A stretch of 17,018 nt of DNA. Origin: Dokdonella_A sp035263065 (lineage in GTDB: Bacteria > Pseudomonadota > Gammaproteobacteria > Xanthomonadales > Rhodanobacteraceae). The stretch covers positions 1-17,018 of the forward strand of contig DATFRS010000352.1 of NCBI GenBank assembly GCA_035263065.1. Reading direction: 5' to 3'. A program made the translations under genes and the position numbers. Shown here one piece after another: positions 10,744 through 17,018 of this stretch. Within the stretch, counting starts at the first letter, position 1. Each line of letters begins with the position of its first letter. The notes below the pieces were generated by a model. It was not told the DNA's origin. It was given only the letters and a program-made list of their open reading frames with translations, and searched no databases.

Positions 10744-13176
10744 ATGCTTCGCCTGCGCATCGTCCTCTTCGCTTTCCTGGCGCTGGTTGCGCTGCGCGGC
10801 TTCGCGCAGGACGTCGACGGCTCGAAATTCGACGCGGCGCGCGAGCAGATCGCCGACATCCGCAAGCACCTCGCGGCCGGCGATACCGACGAGGCGACCC
10901 TCAACGATTTCCGCGACAAGGCGATCGCCATCGGCACGCTCGCCGACGCGTTCGCGGCCGATCGCGCGCCCAGGCTCGATGCGCTCGACGCGCGCATCGC
11001 CGAGCTCGGGCCCGCGCCGGCGAAGGGCGCGCCGCCCGAAGCCGCGGACATCGCCGCACAGCGCGCGAGCCTCGACAAGGACCGCACCGCGCTGGACGCC
11101 GAGATCAAGCGCGCCAAGCTCCTCTCGGTCGACTCCAAGCAGCTGATCGACGACATCGCCGAGGCGCGCCGCTCGAATTTCCAGACGCGCCTCTCGCAGC
11201 ACACGGCCTCGCCGCTGACCCCGGCGTTCTGGCGCAACGTCGCCGGCAATCTCGTCGAGGACGGCGCGCGGCTCGCGGCGCTCGGCAGCGGCATCGCGTT
11301 CGCGCTGCGCGATGCGTTCGCGCCCGACAACCGCCTGTACGCGTTCGGCGGCATCGTCATCGGCCTCCTGCTCATCGCGCTCGGACGCTGGTGGGCCGAG
11401 CATCTGCTGATGAAGCTCACGGCCGATCGCGTGCCGCACGGACGGCTGCGGCGCTCGGCGCTGGCGCTCGCCGTGGTCGTCGTGTCGACGCTGTTCATCG
11501 GCGTCGGCACCGAATCGATCGTGCTCGGGCTCGACTGGCACGACTCGCTGACCGACGCCGAAAAGCTGCTGGCCCGCGCGCTCGTGAGCGCGGCGTTCTT
11601 CGGCGGCTTCGTCGCGGGCCTGGGACGCGGCCTCCTTTCGGCGGCGCGGCCGTCGTGGCGCCTGCCGCACGTCGCCGACGAGGTCGCGCAGGCGCTTCGC
11701 TTATATCCGTGGCTGCTCGGCGCGGCGGTCGCGCTCAGCATCGTCGTGCGCCGCGTCAACAGCATCGTCGGCGCGAGCCTGTCCGCGACGATCGCGGCGC
11801 TCTTGCTCACCGCGGTGCTCTACAGCGGCATCCTGATGCTCGCGCTCGCGCGCATCGCGCAGGTGCGCCGGCGCCTGCAAGCGAGGCCGGCGGAAGGCAC
11901 GAAGCCCGCGGAAGCCGTAAAGCCCGCGACGGAGCGGCCGATGTGGGCGGCGCTCGTGATCGGCGCGCTCTGGCTTGGCACGCTGATGAGCCTCGTCGCG
12001 GCCGCGCTCGGCTTCGTCGCGTTCGCGCAGTTCGTCGCGACGCAGATGATCTGGACGCTGATCGTCGGCTGCTCGTTCTACCTGCTCGTGCACCTGATCG
12101 AGGACGTCTTCGCGACGCTGTTCGGCACGCGCACGCAGTGGATGCACGACACGCTCGGGGTGCGCACGCGCACGGTCGAGCAGATCACCGTCGTGTTGTC
12201 CGGAGCGTTCCGCCTCGTCGCGTTCCTGTTCGCGCTCTCGCTCGTGCTGACGCGCTTCGGCAACGGGCCCGGCGAGCTCCTCGCGCGGACGACGCAGATC
12301 GGCTTCGGCGCGTTCAACATCGGCCAGATCCAGATCACGCCGGGCGCGGTGTTCGGCGCGGTCGTGGTGTGCCTCCTCGGCTACGTCGTGATCCGCGGGC
12401 TCAAGCGCTGGCTGCACGATCGCTACCTGCCGACGACGTCGCTCGATCCCGCGATGCGCAGCTCGATCACGACGATGCTCGGCTACGCCGGCGGCGTCGT
12501 CGTGTTCGCGTTCGCGCTGTCCGAGCTCGGCTTCTCGGTCGAGCGCATCGCCTGGGTCGCGAGCGCGCTCTCGGTCGGCATCGGCTTCGGCCTGCAGGCG
12601 GTCGTGCAGAACTTCGTGTCGGGCCTGATCCTGCTCGTCGAGCGGCCGGTCAAGGCCGGCGACTGGGTCGCGCTCGGCGACATCGAGGGCGACATCCGCC
12701 GCATCAACGTGCGCGCGACCGAGATCCAGATGGGCGACCGCTCGACGGTGATCGTGCCGAATTCCGAGCTGATCACGAAGACCGTGCGCAACGTGACGCT
12801 CGCGAACGCCGAAGGGCGCGTGCGGATCCGCCTGCCGATGCCGCTCGACGTCGACGCGGCCGGCGTGATCAAGGCGATCAGGGCCGCGTTCGCCGCGCAT
12901 CCCGGCCTCCTCGCCGATCCCGCGCCGTCGGTGCTCGCCGACGGGATCGAGAACGGTGCCCTGATCTTCATCGGCGTCGGCTTCATCGACAACCCGCGCC
13001 AGACGGGCAGCATCCGCAGTGACATCCTGCTCGACGTGCTGGCGCGCCTGCGCGATGCGAAGATCCCGATGGTCGCGCCGCACGAGATCAGCGTGCAGCA
13101 GGCGTCGGACGGCACGCGCACGCTGCTGCGTGCGGCGCCCGAATCGCGTTCTAGCGATCCGTCACCGCGGCCGTGA
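10744..13176 (+). CDS. Large mechanosensitive ion channel, MscS superfamily with DUF3772 N-terminal region
   Basis: The 810-residue product begins with a signal-peptide-like MLRLRIVLFAFLALVALRGFA. A mostly helical periplasmic region follows (about 22-195), with the DUF3772 pattern LLSVDSKQLIDDI then RLSQHTASPLTPAFW at about 132-165. About ten to eleven membrane helices run from about 200 to 635. The last is the MscS pore helix, GIGFGLQAVVQNFVSGLILL, followed by ERPVKAGDWV and the beta domain with VIVPNSELI, then a cytoplasmic alpha/beta end. It should release solutes when membrane tension rises on osmotic downshift. ATG 10744 was chosen because it starts the signal peptide directly; a longer form from ATG 10675 would put 23 charged residues before it. 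Neither start has a clear ribosome binding site. The 3' end overlaps the convergent ridA-like gene by 26 nt. Confidence 0.93.
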   Translation: MLRLRIVLFAFLALVALRGFAQDVDGSKFDAAREQIADIRKHLAAGDTDEATLNDFRDKAIAIGTLADAFAADRAPRLDALDARIAELGPAPAKGAPPEAADIAAQRASLDKDRTALDAEIKRAKLLSVDSKQLIDDIAEARRSNFQTRLSQHTASPLTPAFWRNVAGNLVEDGARLAALGSGIAFALRDAFAPDNRLYAFGGIVIGLLLIALGRWWAEHLLMKLTADRVPHGRLRRSALALAVVVVSTLFIGVGTESIVLGLDWHDSLTDAEKLLARALVSAAFFGGFVAGLGRGLLSAARPSWRLPHVADEVAQALRLYPWLLGAAVALSIVVRRVNSIVGASLSATIAALLLTAVLYSGILMLALARIAQVRRRLQARPAEGTKPAEAVKPATERPMWAALVIGALWLGTLMSLVAAALGFVAFAQFVATQMIWTLIVGCSFYLLVHLIEDVFATLFGTRTQWMHDTLGVRTRTVEQITVVLSGAFRLVAFLFALSLVLTRFGNGPGELLARTTQIGFGAFNIGQIQITPGAVFGAVVVCLLGYVVIRGLKRWLHDRYLPTTSLDPAMRSSITTMLGYAGGVVVFAFALSELGFSVERIAWVASALSVGIGFGLQAVVQNFVSGLILLVERPVKAGDWVALGDIEGDIRRINVRATEIQMGDRSTVIVPNSELITKTVRNVTLANAEGRVRIRLPMPLDVDAAGVIKAIRAAFAAHPGLLADPAPSVLADGIENGALIFIGVGFIDNPRQTGSIRSDILLDVLARLRDAKIPMVAPHEISVQQASDGTRTLLRAAPESRSSDPSPRP

Positions 13177-13615
13177 CGACCAGCTCGATCGCGGCACCGT
13201 GCGGCAGCGACGACGGCGCGAACGCCGCGCGCGCGTGCGCGCCCTTGTCGCCGAGCGCCTCGCTGAAGAGATCCGACGCGCCGTCGAGCACGCGCGGCTG
13301 ATAGATATAGCCCGGCGCGCTGCTGATGTGACCTTCGACGCGCAGCAGCGTCACGAGGCGATCGAATCCGCCGAGCGCCGCATCGATCTGCGCGAGCGCG
13401 TTGAGCGCGGCGAGCTGCGCGGCGGCGCGGCCATCGTCCTCGGAAAGCTCCGCGCCGACACGGCCGGTGTACTTGAGCTTGCCGTTCTCGATCGGAAGCT
13501 GGCCCGAGATGAAGAGAAGGCCGCCGGCGACGACGGCAGGCCTATACCGGCCTGCCGCGCCGGGCGGCGGGGGCAGCTTGAGGCCGAGTTTCGCGAGGCG
13601 CTCGTGGACGTTCAC
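13151..13615 (-). CDS. RidA-family (YjgF/YER057c/UK114) protein, long-form clade
   Basis: The 154-residue product is longer than E. coli RidA (128) and fits the clade starting L.PPPP.GRY.PAV...GLLFISGQLP. RidA enzymes hydrolyse reactive enamine/imine intermediates to ketones plus ammonia; other clades act in catabolic pathways. The conserved positions are SGQLP (37-41), QPRVLDGASDLF (106-117), the HxR motif with R129 (likely carboxylate-binding arginine) and E144 in the last strand. The start is GTG 13615, which overlaps the stop of the upstream SDR gene in the four bases GTGA, so the two should be translationally coupled. Its last 26 nt overlap the end of the channel gene on the opposite strand. 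The substrate is unknown; the partnership with the SDR suggests a small-molecule pathway. Confidence 0.9.
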   Translation of the reverse strand: MNVHERLAKLGLKLPPPPGAAGRYRPAVVAGGLLFISGQLPIENGKLKYTGRVGAELSEDDGRAAAQLAALNALAQIDAALGGFDRLVTLLRVEGHISSAPGYIYQPRVLDGASDLFSEALGDKGAHARAAFAPSSLPHGAAIELVVTAAVTDR

Positions 13616-14355
13616 GTGCGTCGCGACGTCACGAAGCCGCCGTCGACGTTCATCACGTGGCCGGTGATGAAGCCCGACTCGGCGAGAAAGCGCACGGCCG
13701 ACGCGATTTCGTCCGCCTCGCCGACGCGCTGCATCGTCGACACCTTGGCGAGGTTGTCGATGTTCGGTCCGTCGATCAGCGGCGTCAGCACGAAGCCCGG
13801 TGCGACCGCGTTGACGCGGATGTCGTGCGGCGCCAGCTCGCTGGCGAGGAGGACAGTCAGCGTGCGGATCGCGCCCTTCGTCACCAGCGGCGCGCTGGCG
13901 TTGACCCAGCTGATCGAGTGATCGGTCAGCACGGTCGTGATGTTGACGATGCTGCCGCCGCGGCCCTGGTCGATCATCGCGCGCACGGCGGCCTGCGTCG
14001 TGAAGTACGTGCCCTTGAGGTTGACGTCGACGTAGTGATCGAGCTCCTTCCCGTCGACGTCCAGAAAGGGCTTGCCGACGAATTCGCCGGCGTTGTTGAC
14101 GAGCACGTCGACGCTGCCGAAGCGCTCGCGCGCGACGCGCACCATCGACGCGCCGGTCGCGGCGTCCGCGGTCGTGCCGCCGACCGTTGCCAGGCGCGCG
14201 GCGGCGTCGAGCTTCTGTGCGGCCTTGCGCAGGCGCTCTTCGTTGCGCCCGTTCAGCACGACGTTCCAGCCCTGGGACAGAAAGTCACGCGCGACGGCGT
14301 AGCCGATTCCGCTGGAGGAACCGGTGACGAGCGCGGTCCTGCCGATCGAGTTCAT
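13612..14355 (-). CDS. Short-chain dehydrogenase/reductase (SDR) lacking the canonical catalytic tyrosine
   Basis: The 247-residue product has a classical SDR Rossmann fold: TGSSSGIG (11-18), NNAG (87-90), N112 in DVNLKGTYF, the SIVNITT strand (135-141), and NAVAPGFVLTPL (182-193) followed by an SDR C-terminus ending GHVMNVDGGFV. In place of the usual Ser...YxxxK, the sequence reads ASAPLVTKGA: K160 is present, but the tyrosine position four residues before it is P156, and the serine position is T141. ATG 14355 gives the expected N-terminus; the ribosome binding site is weak (GGAT about 9 nt upstream). The gene lies 106 nt downstream of the co-oriented LysR gene and overlaps ridA in GTGA. NADP(H) or NAD(H) preference cannot be told with confidence; R37 in LNGRNEE after the second strand hints at NADP(H). 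It may use another acid, or have lost redox activity. Confidence 0.93.
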   Translation of the reverse strand: MNSIGRTALVTGSSSGIGYAVARDFLSQGWNVVLNGRNEERLRKAAQKLDAAARLATVGGTTADAATGASMVRVARERFGSVDVLVNNAGEFVGKPFLDVDGKELDHYVDVNLKGTYFTTQAAVRAMIDQGRGGSIVNITTVLTDHSISWVNASAPLVTKGAIRTLTVLLASELAPHDIRVNAVAPGFVLTPLIDGPNIDNLAKVSTMQRVGEADEIASAVRFLAESGFITGHVMNVDGGFVTSRRT

Positions 14356-14394
14356 CTGATGCGATCCATGTGCGCCTTGTGGCGGGGGATCGCA

Positions 14395-14424
14395 AACATA
14401 GGATCGCGGATCGGCGCTGGCCAA
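14395..14424 (-). promoter_or_regulatory. Candidate promoter of the SDR-ridA operon
   Basis: On the minus strand, TTGGCC (14424-14419) and TATGTT (14400-14395) are spaced by 18 bp. Each matches four of six consensus bases. Transcription would begin near 14388, giving a leader of about 33 nt. An A6 run (14434-14429) just upstream of the -35 could act as an UP-like element. Confidence 0.45.
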
Positions 14425-14444
14425 TCGTGTTTTTTCTGCTGCGT

Positions 14445-14461
14445 TATCGACGCCGTCGATA
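14445..14461. promoter_or_regulatory. LysR-type T-N11-A operator dyad upstream of the SDR promoter
   Basis: TATCGACGCCGTCGATA has perfect 7-bp arms around GCC and contains the T-N11-A pattern of LysR-type recognition sites. It immediately follows the LysR stop codon, and its centre is about 65 bp upstream of the inferred SDR transcription start, the classical position for these sites. On the minus strand no T-run follows, so a terminator is unlikely. Confidence 0.6.
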
Positions 14462-15409
14462 TCAGCGCCGCGCGCGCGGCTTGCGTGCGACAGGCTCGCG
14501 GCGCAGTTCATCGGCGGTCGTCGCGAGGAGCTCGCGCAGCCAGCGATGCGCCGGATCCTGATGCTGGCGCTCGTGCCAGAGCATCACGACGTCGAAGCCC
14601 GGCACGTCGACCGGCGCCGCGAACGTACGCAGGCCGTCCATCCGTCCGCGCAGCACGCGCTCGGGCACGACCGCGATGAGATCGTCGGTCTTCAGGATCT
14701 CGGGCAGCGTCAGGAAGCCCGGCGCCGACAGCACGACGCGCCGCCGGCGGCCGACGTCGGCGAGCGCGCGATCGACCGGCCCGACGAAGCAGCCTTCGGT
14801 CGGCGACACCATCGCGTGCGGATAGCGGCAGAACTGATCGAGCGTCGGCGCCGCCCGGGCGCGCAGCGGATGGCCGCTGCGCACGACGCAGACGTAGCGC
14901 TCCGAGTAGAGCCGGCGCGAGCGAAGATCGGTGTCGGGGATTTCCGGCGTCGTCGTGATGCAGAGGTCGAGCCCGGCGTCGGCCAGCACGGCGGCCACGT
15001 CGCCCGGTTGCGGCGCACGCACGCCGAGCCGCGCATTCGGCGCCTCGCGACGCAGCCGCTGCATGAACGGCACGAGCAGCGCGGACTGGATGTAGTCGTT
15101 CGCGGAAACCGACGCCGTGAGCTCGGCGGTCGCGGGATCGAATTCCGTCTCGACGACGAGCGCGCGCGCCTCGGCGAGCCACTGCTTCAGCTTCGGCGCC
15201 AGCGCCGCCGCGCGCGGCGTCGGCAGGATGCCTCGCGGCGTGCGCACGAACAGCGGATCGCCGAACAGCTTGCGCAGGCGCGCCAGCATCGCGCTCACCG
15301 TCGGCTGCGTCAGCGCGAGGCGGTCGGCCGCGCGCGTGACGCTTTCTTCCTCGAGCAGCGCTTCAAGCGCGACGAGGAGATTGAGGTCGATGCGTCGGAT
15401 GTCGCGCAT
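14462..15409 (-). CDS. LysR-type transcriptional regulator
   Basis: The 315-residue product starts RRIDLNLLVALEALLEEESV, with the winged helix-turn-helix at about 8-65 (TRAADRLALTQPTVSAMLARLRKLFGDPLFVRT). The segment RTPRGILPTPRA is typical of the NodD/NahR-like branch. Residues about 90-300 form the two-lobe ligand-binding domain (SANDYIQSALLVPFMQRLRREAP, later VSPTEGCFVGPVDRAL). The start is ATG 15409; no strong ribosome binding site is visible. It is co-oriented with, and 106 nt upstream of, the SDR-ridA pair, and divergent from the secreted Asp-box gene, so it may act on either side. The T-N11-A dyad right after its stop makes the SDR-ridA operon the best-supported target. The ligand is unknown. 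Confidence 0.95.
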   Translation of the reverse strand: MRDIRRIDLNLLVALEALLEEESVTRAADRLALTQPTVSAMLARLRKLFGDPLFVRTPRGILPTPRAAALAPKLKQWLAEARALVVETEFDPATAELTASVSANDYIQSALLVPFMQRLRREAPNARLGVRAPQPGDVAAVLADAGLDLCITTTPEIPDTDLRSRRLYSERYVCVVRSGHPLRARAAPTLDQFCRYPHAMVSPTEGCFVGPVDRALADVGRRRRVVLSAPGFLTLPEILKTDDLIAVVPERVLRGRMDGLRTFAAPVDVPGFDVVMLWHERQHQDPAHRWLRELLATTADELRREPVARKPRARR

Positions 15410-15431
15410 GTGACAGCGGAGTCTAGCGCGA

Positions 15432-15530
15432 CGCCGATGACGCAGCGCGGCAATGTGGTTTGCGTCACCGAATCACCGAACGGAAATTGCGCGATGACGC
15501 GGCGTTGATGTTTTGCCGCCGTCATCGGCG
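15432..15530. promoter_or_regulatory. Cluster of GATGACGC-type sites between the LysR and Asp-box genes
   Basis: The 214-nt divergent gap holds GATGACGC at 15436-15443 and again at 15493-15500, and the inverted TGCGTCA at 15461-15467. The first copy and the inverted copy form a dyad of 7-bp perfect arms with a 16-nt spacer (15438-15467). In addition, CGCCGATGACG (15432-15442) and CGTCATCGGCG (15520-15530) form an 11-bp perfect inverted repeat 77 nt apart. The arrangement suggests several binding sites for one regulator controlling either flanking gene. The rest of the gap (to 15623) holds no recognisable gene. Confidence 0.45.
15454..15469 (+). promoter_or_regulatory. Possible CRP/Clp-like binding site
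   Basis: TGTGG-N6-TCACC differs from the CRP consensus TGTGA-N6-TCACA by one base per half-site. It lies 155 nt before the secreted-protein gene and overlaps one of the GATGACGC-type sites. In xanthomonads the CRP homologue Clp controls secreted enzymes, so the location is plausible. The short match alone is weak evidence. Confidence 0.3.
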
Positions 15531-15623
15531 CATGATCGGCGACGGCCGCTGGGACTCCGTCGCTGCAGAGACCGGTCGCGACGCCCGCGGACTCCCCTTC
15601 ATGCACCGCAGAGGGTTCCCCTG

Positions 15624-17018
15624 ATGAACAAGCGTTGCCTCTCGTTCGTGTTCGGAATAAGTGGAATCGCGCTGGCCTCGGCGGCCGGCGCGGCGGATTT
15701 CGGCTCGCTGTCGCCGCGCGAGGCGATCGCCCGCGGCGACCTGCGAAGCGATCCCGCAGGCCATCACGCACGCAAGCCGGGTTCGGCCGTTTTCGGCGCC
15801 CACGGCACCGCGGGTGCCGGCACCGGCGACTGGAGCCTGCTCGGTCCGCCGGGCGGCGACGTCACCGATGTCGCCGCATCGCCGACCGCCGCGGGTGTCG
15901 TGCTCGCCGGCGTCGCGCCGGGCGGCAGCTGGGGCGGCACGATGTATCGCTCGATCGACGACGGCGCGTCGTGGCTGCCGGTGTCCGATCTCGCCAACCT
16001 CAGCGTGCACGACATCGAGTTCGCGACCGACGGCACCGTGTGGGCCGCGACGCAGGACGCGGTATGGAGCAGCGACGACGACGGCGCGACGTGGACGCAC
16101 CACACGCTGACCGGCGTCGATCCCAACAACGACGAGACGTTCGACATCGCGCTCGATCCGTCCGACGCGCAGACGATCTGGGTCGGCGTCACCGACGCGG
16201 GCGGCGCGCAGGCCGTCAATCTCATGCGCTCGACCGACGGCGGCGCGACCTGGGACGACATGACGCCGCCGCACGGCGCGCCGATGGTCGGCGCCGGCAT
16301 CGCGGTCGATCCGAACGATTCGAACACCGTCATCGCCGTGTTCCACGGCGCCTTCGGCGGCGGCGAGGTCTGGGTCACGACGAACGGCGGCACCACCTGG
16401 GACGATCGCAGCGACGGCCTCAACGGCGAGCCGATCAACGCGGTCGTCTACGACGGTACGCGGCTCCTCGTCGGCGGCGGGCAGCTCTTCGGCTCGCAGT
16501 TCCTCGGCCTCTACACGTCGCCCGATCTCGGCGTGACGTGGACGCCGCTCGACGACGGCACCTGGCCGCTGCTCGTCGTCACCGACATCGCGGTCGATCC
16601 GAACGATGCGCAGACGATCTTCGTCTCGACCGACGGCGCCGGCATCAACCGGACCACCGACGGCGGCACCAGCTGGGACACCGGCATCGGCGGCACCGAC
16701 GCGCTCGCGACCCAGTCGATCCGCTTCGCGCCGGGGAGCTCGACGACGCTCTACACCGGCACGACGTCGCTCGCGGTGTTCAAGTCGAACGACGGCGGCG
16801 ACACGTTCGCCGCGTCGTCGAACGGCATCTCGGAACTGCCCCTGTTCTCGATCGCGTCCAATCCGCTCAATCCGATGCAGATGGCCGTCGCCTACCAGGG
16901 CAACAACTCGGGCGGCGTGTTCCGCTCGACCGACGGCGGCGTGACCTGGGGCATCGAGAACGTGCCGCCGACGCGCTACAGCAAGGTCGGCTTCGCGTTC
17001 GACGGGACGCTGTATGCG
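15624..17018 (+). CDS. Secreted beta-propeller protein with eight Asp-box (BNR) repeats (partial, 3' end beyond window)
   Basis: There are 465 residues in the window and no stop. A signal peptide is evident: MNKRCLSFVFGISGIALASAAGAA, with likely cleavage near 22-24. The mature part carries eight Asp-box motifs (S/T-x-D-x-G-x-T/S-W or close variants) at about 110, 150, 203, 252, 299, 344, 388 and 435, spaced 40-53 residues apart. Between them are repeated strands such as IAVDPND (226-232 and 322-328) and DIALDPSD. This is the pattern of sialidase-like and sortilin/VPS10-like propellers. No sialidase catalytic arginine triad could be identified, so an enzymatic role is not claimed; it could be an adhesion or extracellular binding protein. 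ATG 15624 is preceded by GAGGG with 8-nt spacing. The gene is divergent from the LysR gene. Confidence 0.92.
   Translation, partial: MNKRCLSFVFGISGIALASAAGAADFGSLSPREAIARGDLRSDPAGHHARKPGSAVFGAHGTAGAGTGDWSLLGPPGGDVTDVAASPTAAGVVLAGVAPGGSWGGTMYRSIDDGASWLPVSDLANLSVHDIEFATDGTVWAATQDAVWSSDDDGATWTHHTLTGVDPNNDETFDIALDPSDAQTIWVGVTDAGGAQAVNLMRSTDGGATWDDMTPPHGAPMVGAGIAVDPNDSNTVIAVFHGAFGGGEVWVTTNGGTTWDDRSDGLNGEPINAVVYDGTRLLVGGGQLFGSQFLGLYTSPDLGVTWTPLDDGTWPLLVVTDIAVDPNDAQTIFVSTDGAGINRTTDGGTSWDTGIGGTDALATQSIRFAPGSSTTLYTGTTSLAVFKSNDGGDTFAASSNGISELPLFSIASNPLNPMQMAVAYQGNNSGGVFRSTDGGVTWGIENVPPTRYSKVGFAFDGTLYA

Noticed and set aside
11701..13083. Minus-strand open frame inside the channel gene
   Set aside because: It is an antisense shadow with extreme Arg/Asp/His/Glu composition and no ribosome binding site.
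14429..14434. T6 run between the LysR and SDR genes as an intrinsic terminator
   Set aside because: Both genes are on the minus strand, where this run reads as A6, and no plus-strand hairpin precedes it on a transcribed gene.

Overview
The window is very GC-rich, densely coding DNA with strong G/C third-position bias, consistent with a gammaproteobacterium. My best guess is Xanthomonadales, near Rhodanobacteraceae/Lysobacteraceae. The reasons are an ECF sigma factor of the TIGR02999 (ECF43-like) type overlapping a Ser/Thr kinase with TPR repeats, a single-chain AceE-type pyruvate dehydrogenase E1, a full-length MaeB-type malic enzyme, and a secreted Asp-box (BNR) protein. The assignment rests on gene content and composition only. 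I see no rRNA, tRNA, CRISPR array, insertion sequence or phage gene.

Layout. 1-2670 (minus): an ECF sigma factor followed, with a 17-nt overlap, by a membrane-anchored Ser/Thr kinase that runs off the left edge. 2671-2808: a divergent promoter region with a 20-bp perfect palindrome and an extended -10 for maeB. 2809-5109 (plus): malic enzyme. 5120-5221: two REP-like hairpins in inverted orientation. 5275-9887 (plus): a family 2 glycosyltransferase, aceE without aceF or lpd, and an FkbM-type methyltransferase. 9960-13176 (plus): a VIT1/CCC1-type Fe/Mn transporter preceded by a 10-bp-arm palindrome, then a large DUF3772/MscS channel. 13151-15409 (minus): a LysR regulator, an SDR oxidoreductase and a RidA-family protein; the SDR and RidA genes overlap in GTGA. 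15410-15623: a divergent regulatory region with repeated GATGACGC sites. 15624-17018 (plus): a secreted Asp-box beta-propeller protein cut by the right edge.

How genes may work together. The kinase probably phosphorylates and activates its sigma partner, as in described EcfP/PknT-type pairs. MaeB and AceE both act at the pyruvate node, but they are separate units here. The LysR-SDR-RidA block looks like a small regulated catabolic or detoxification unit. A perfect T-N11-A dyad lies about 65 bp upstream of the inferred SDR start site, and the SDR lacks the usual catalytic Tyr. This block, the sigma-kinase pair and the palindrome before the metal transporter are the parts most worth testing. 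I found no clear new multi-gene defence or mobile system.
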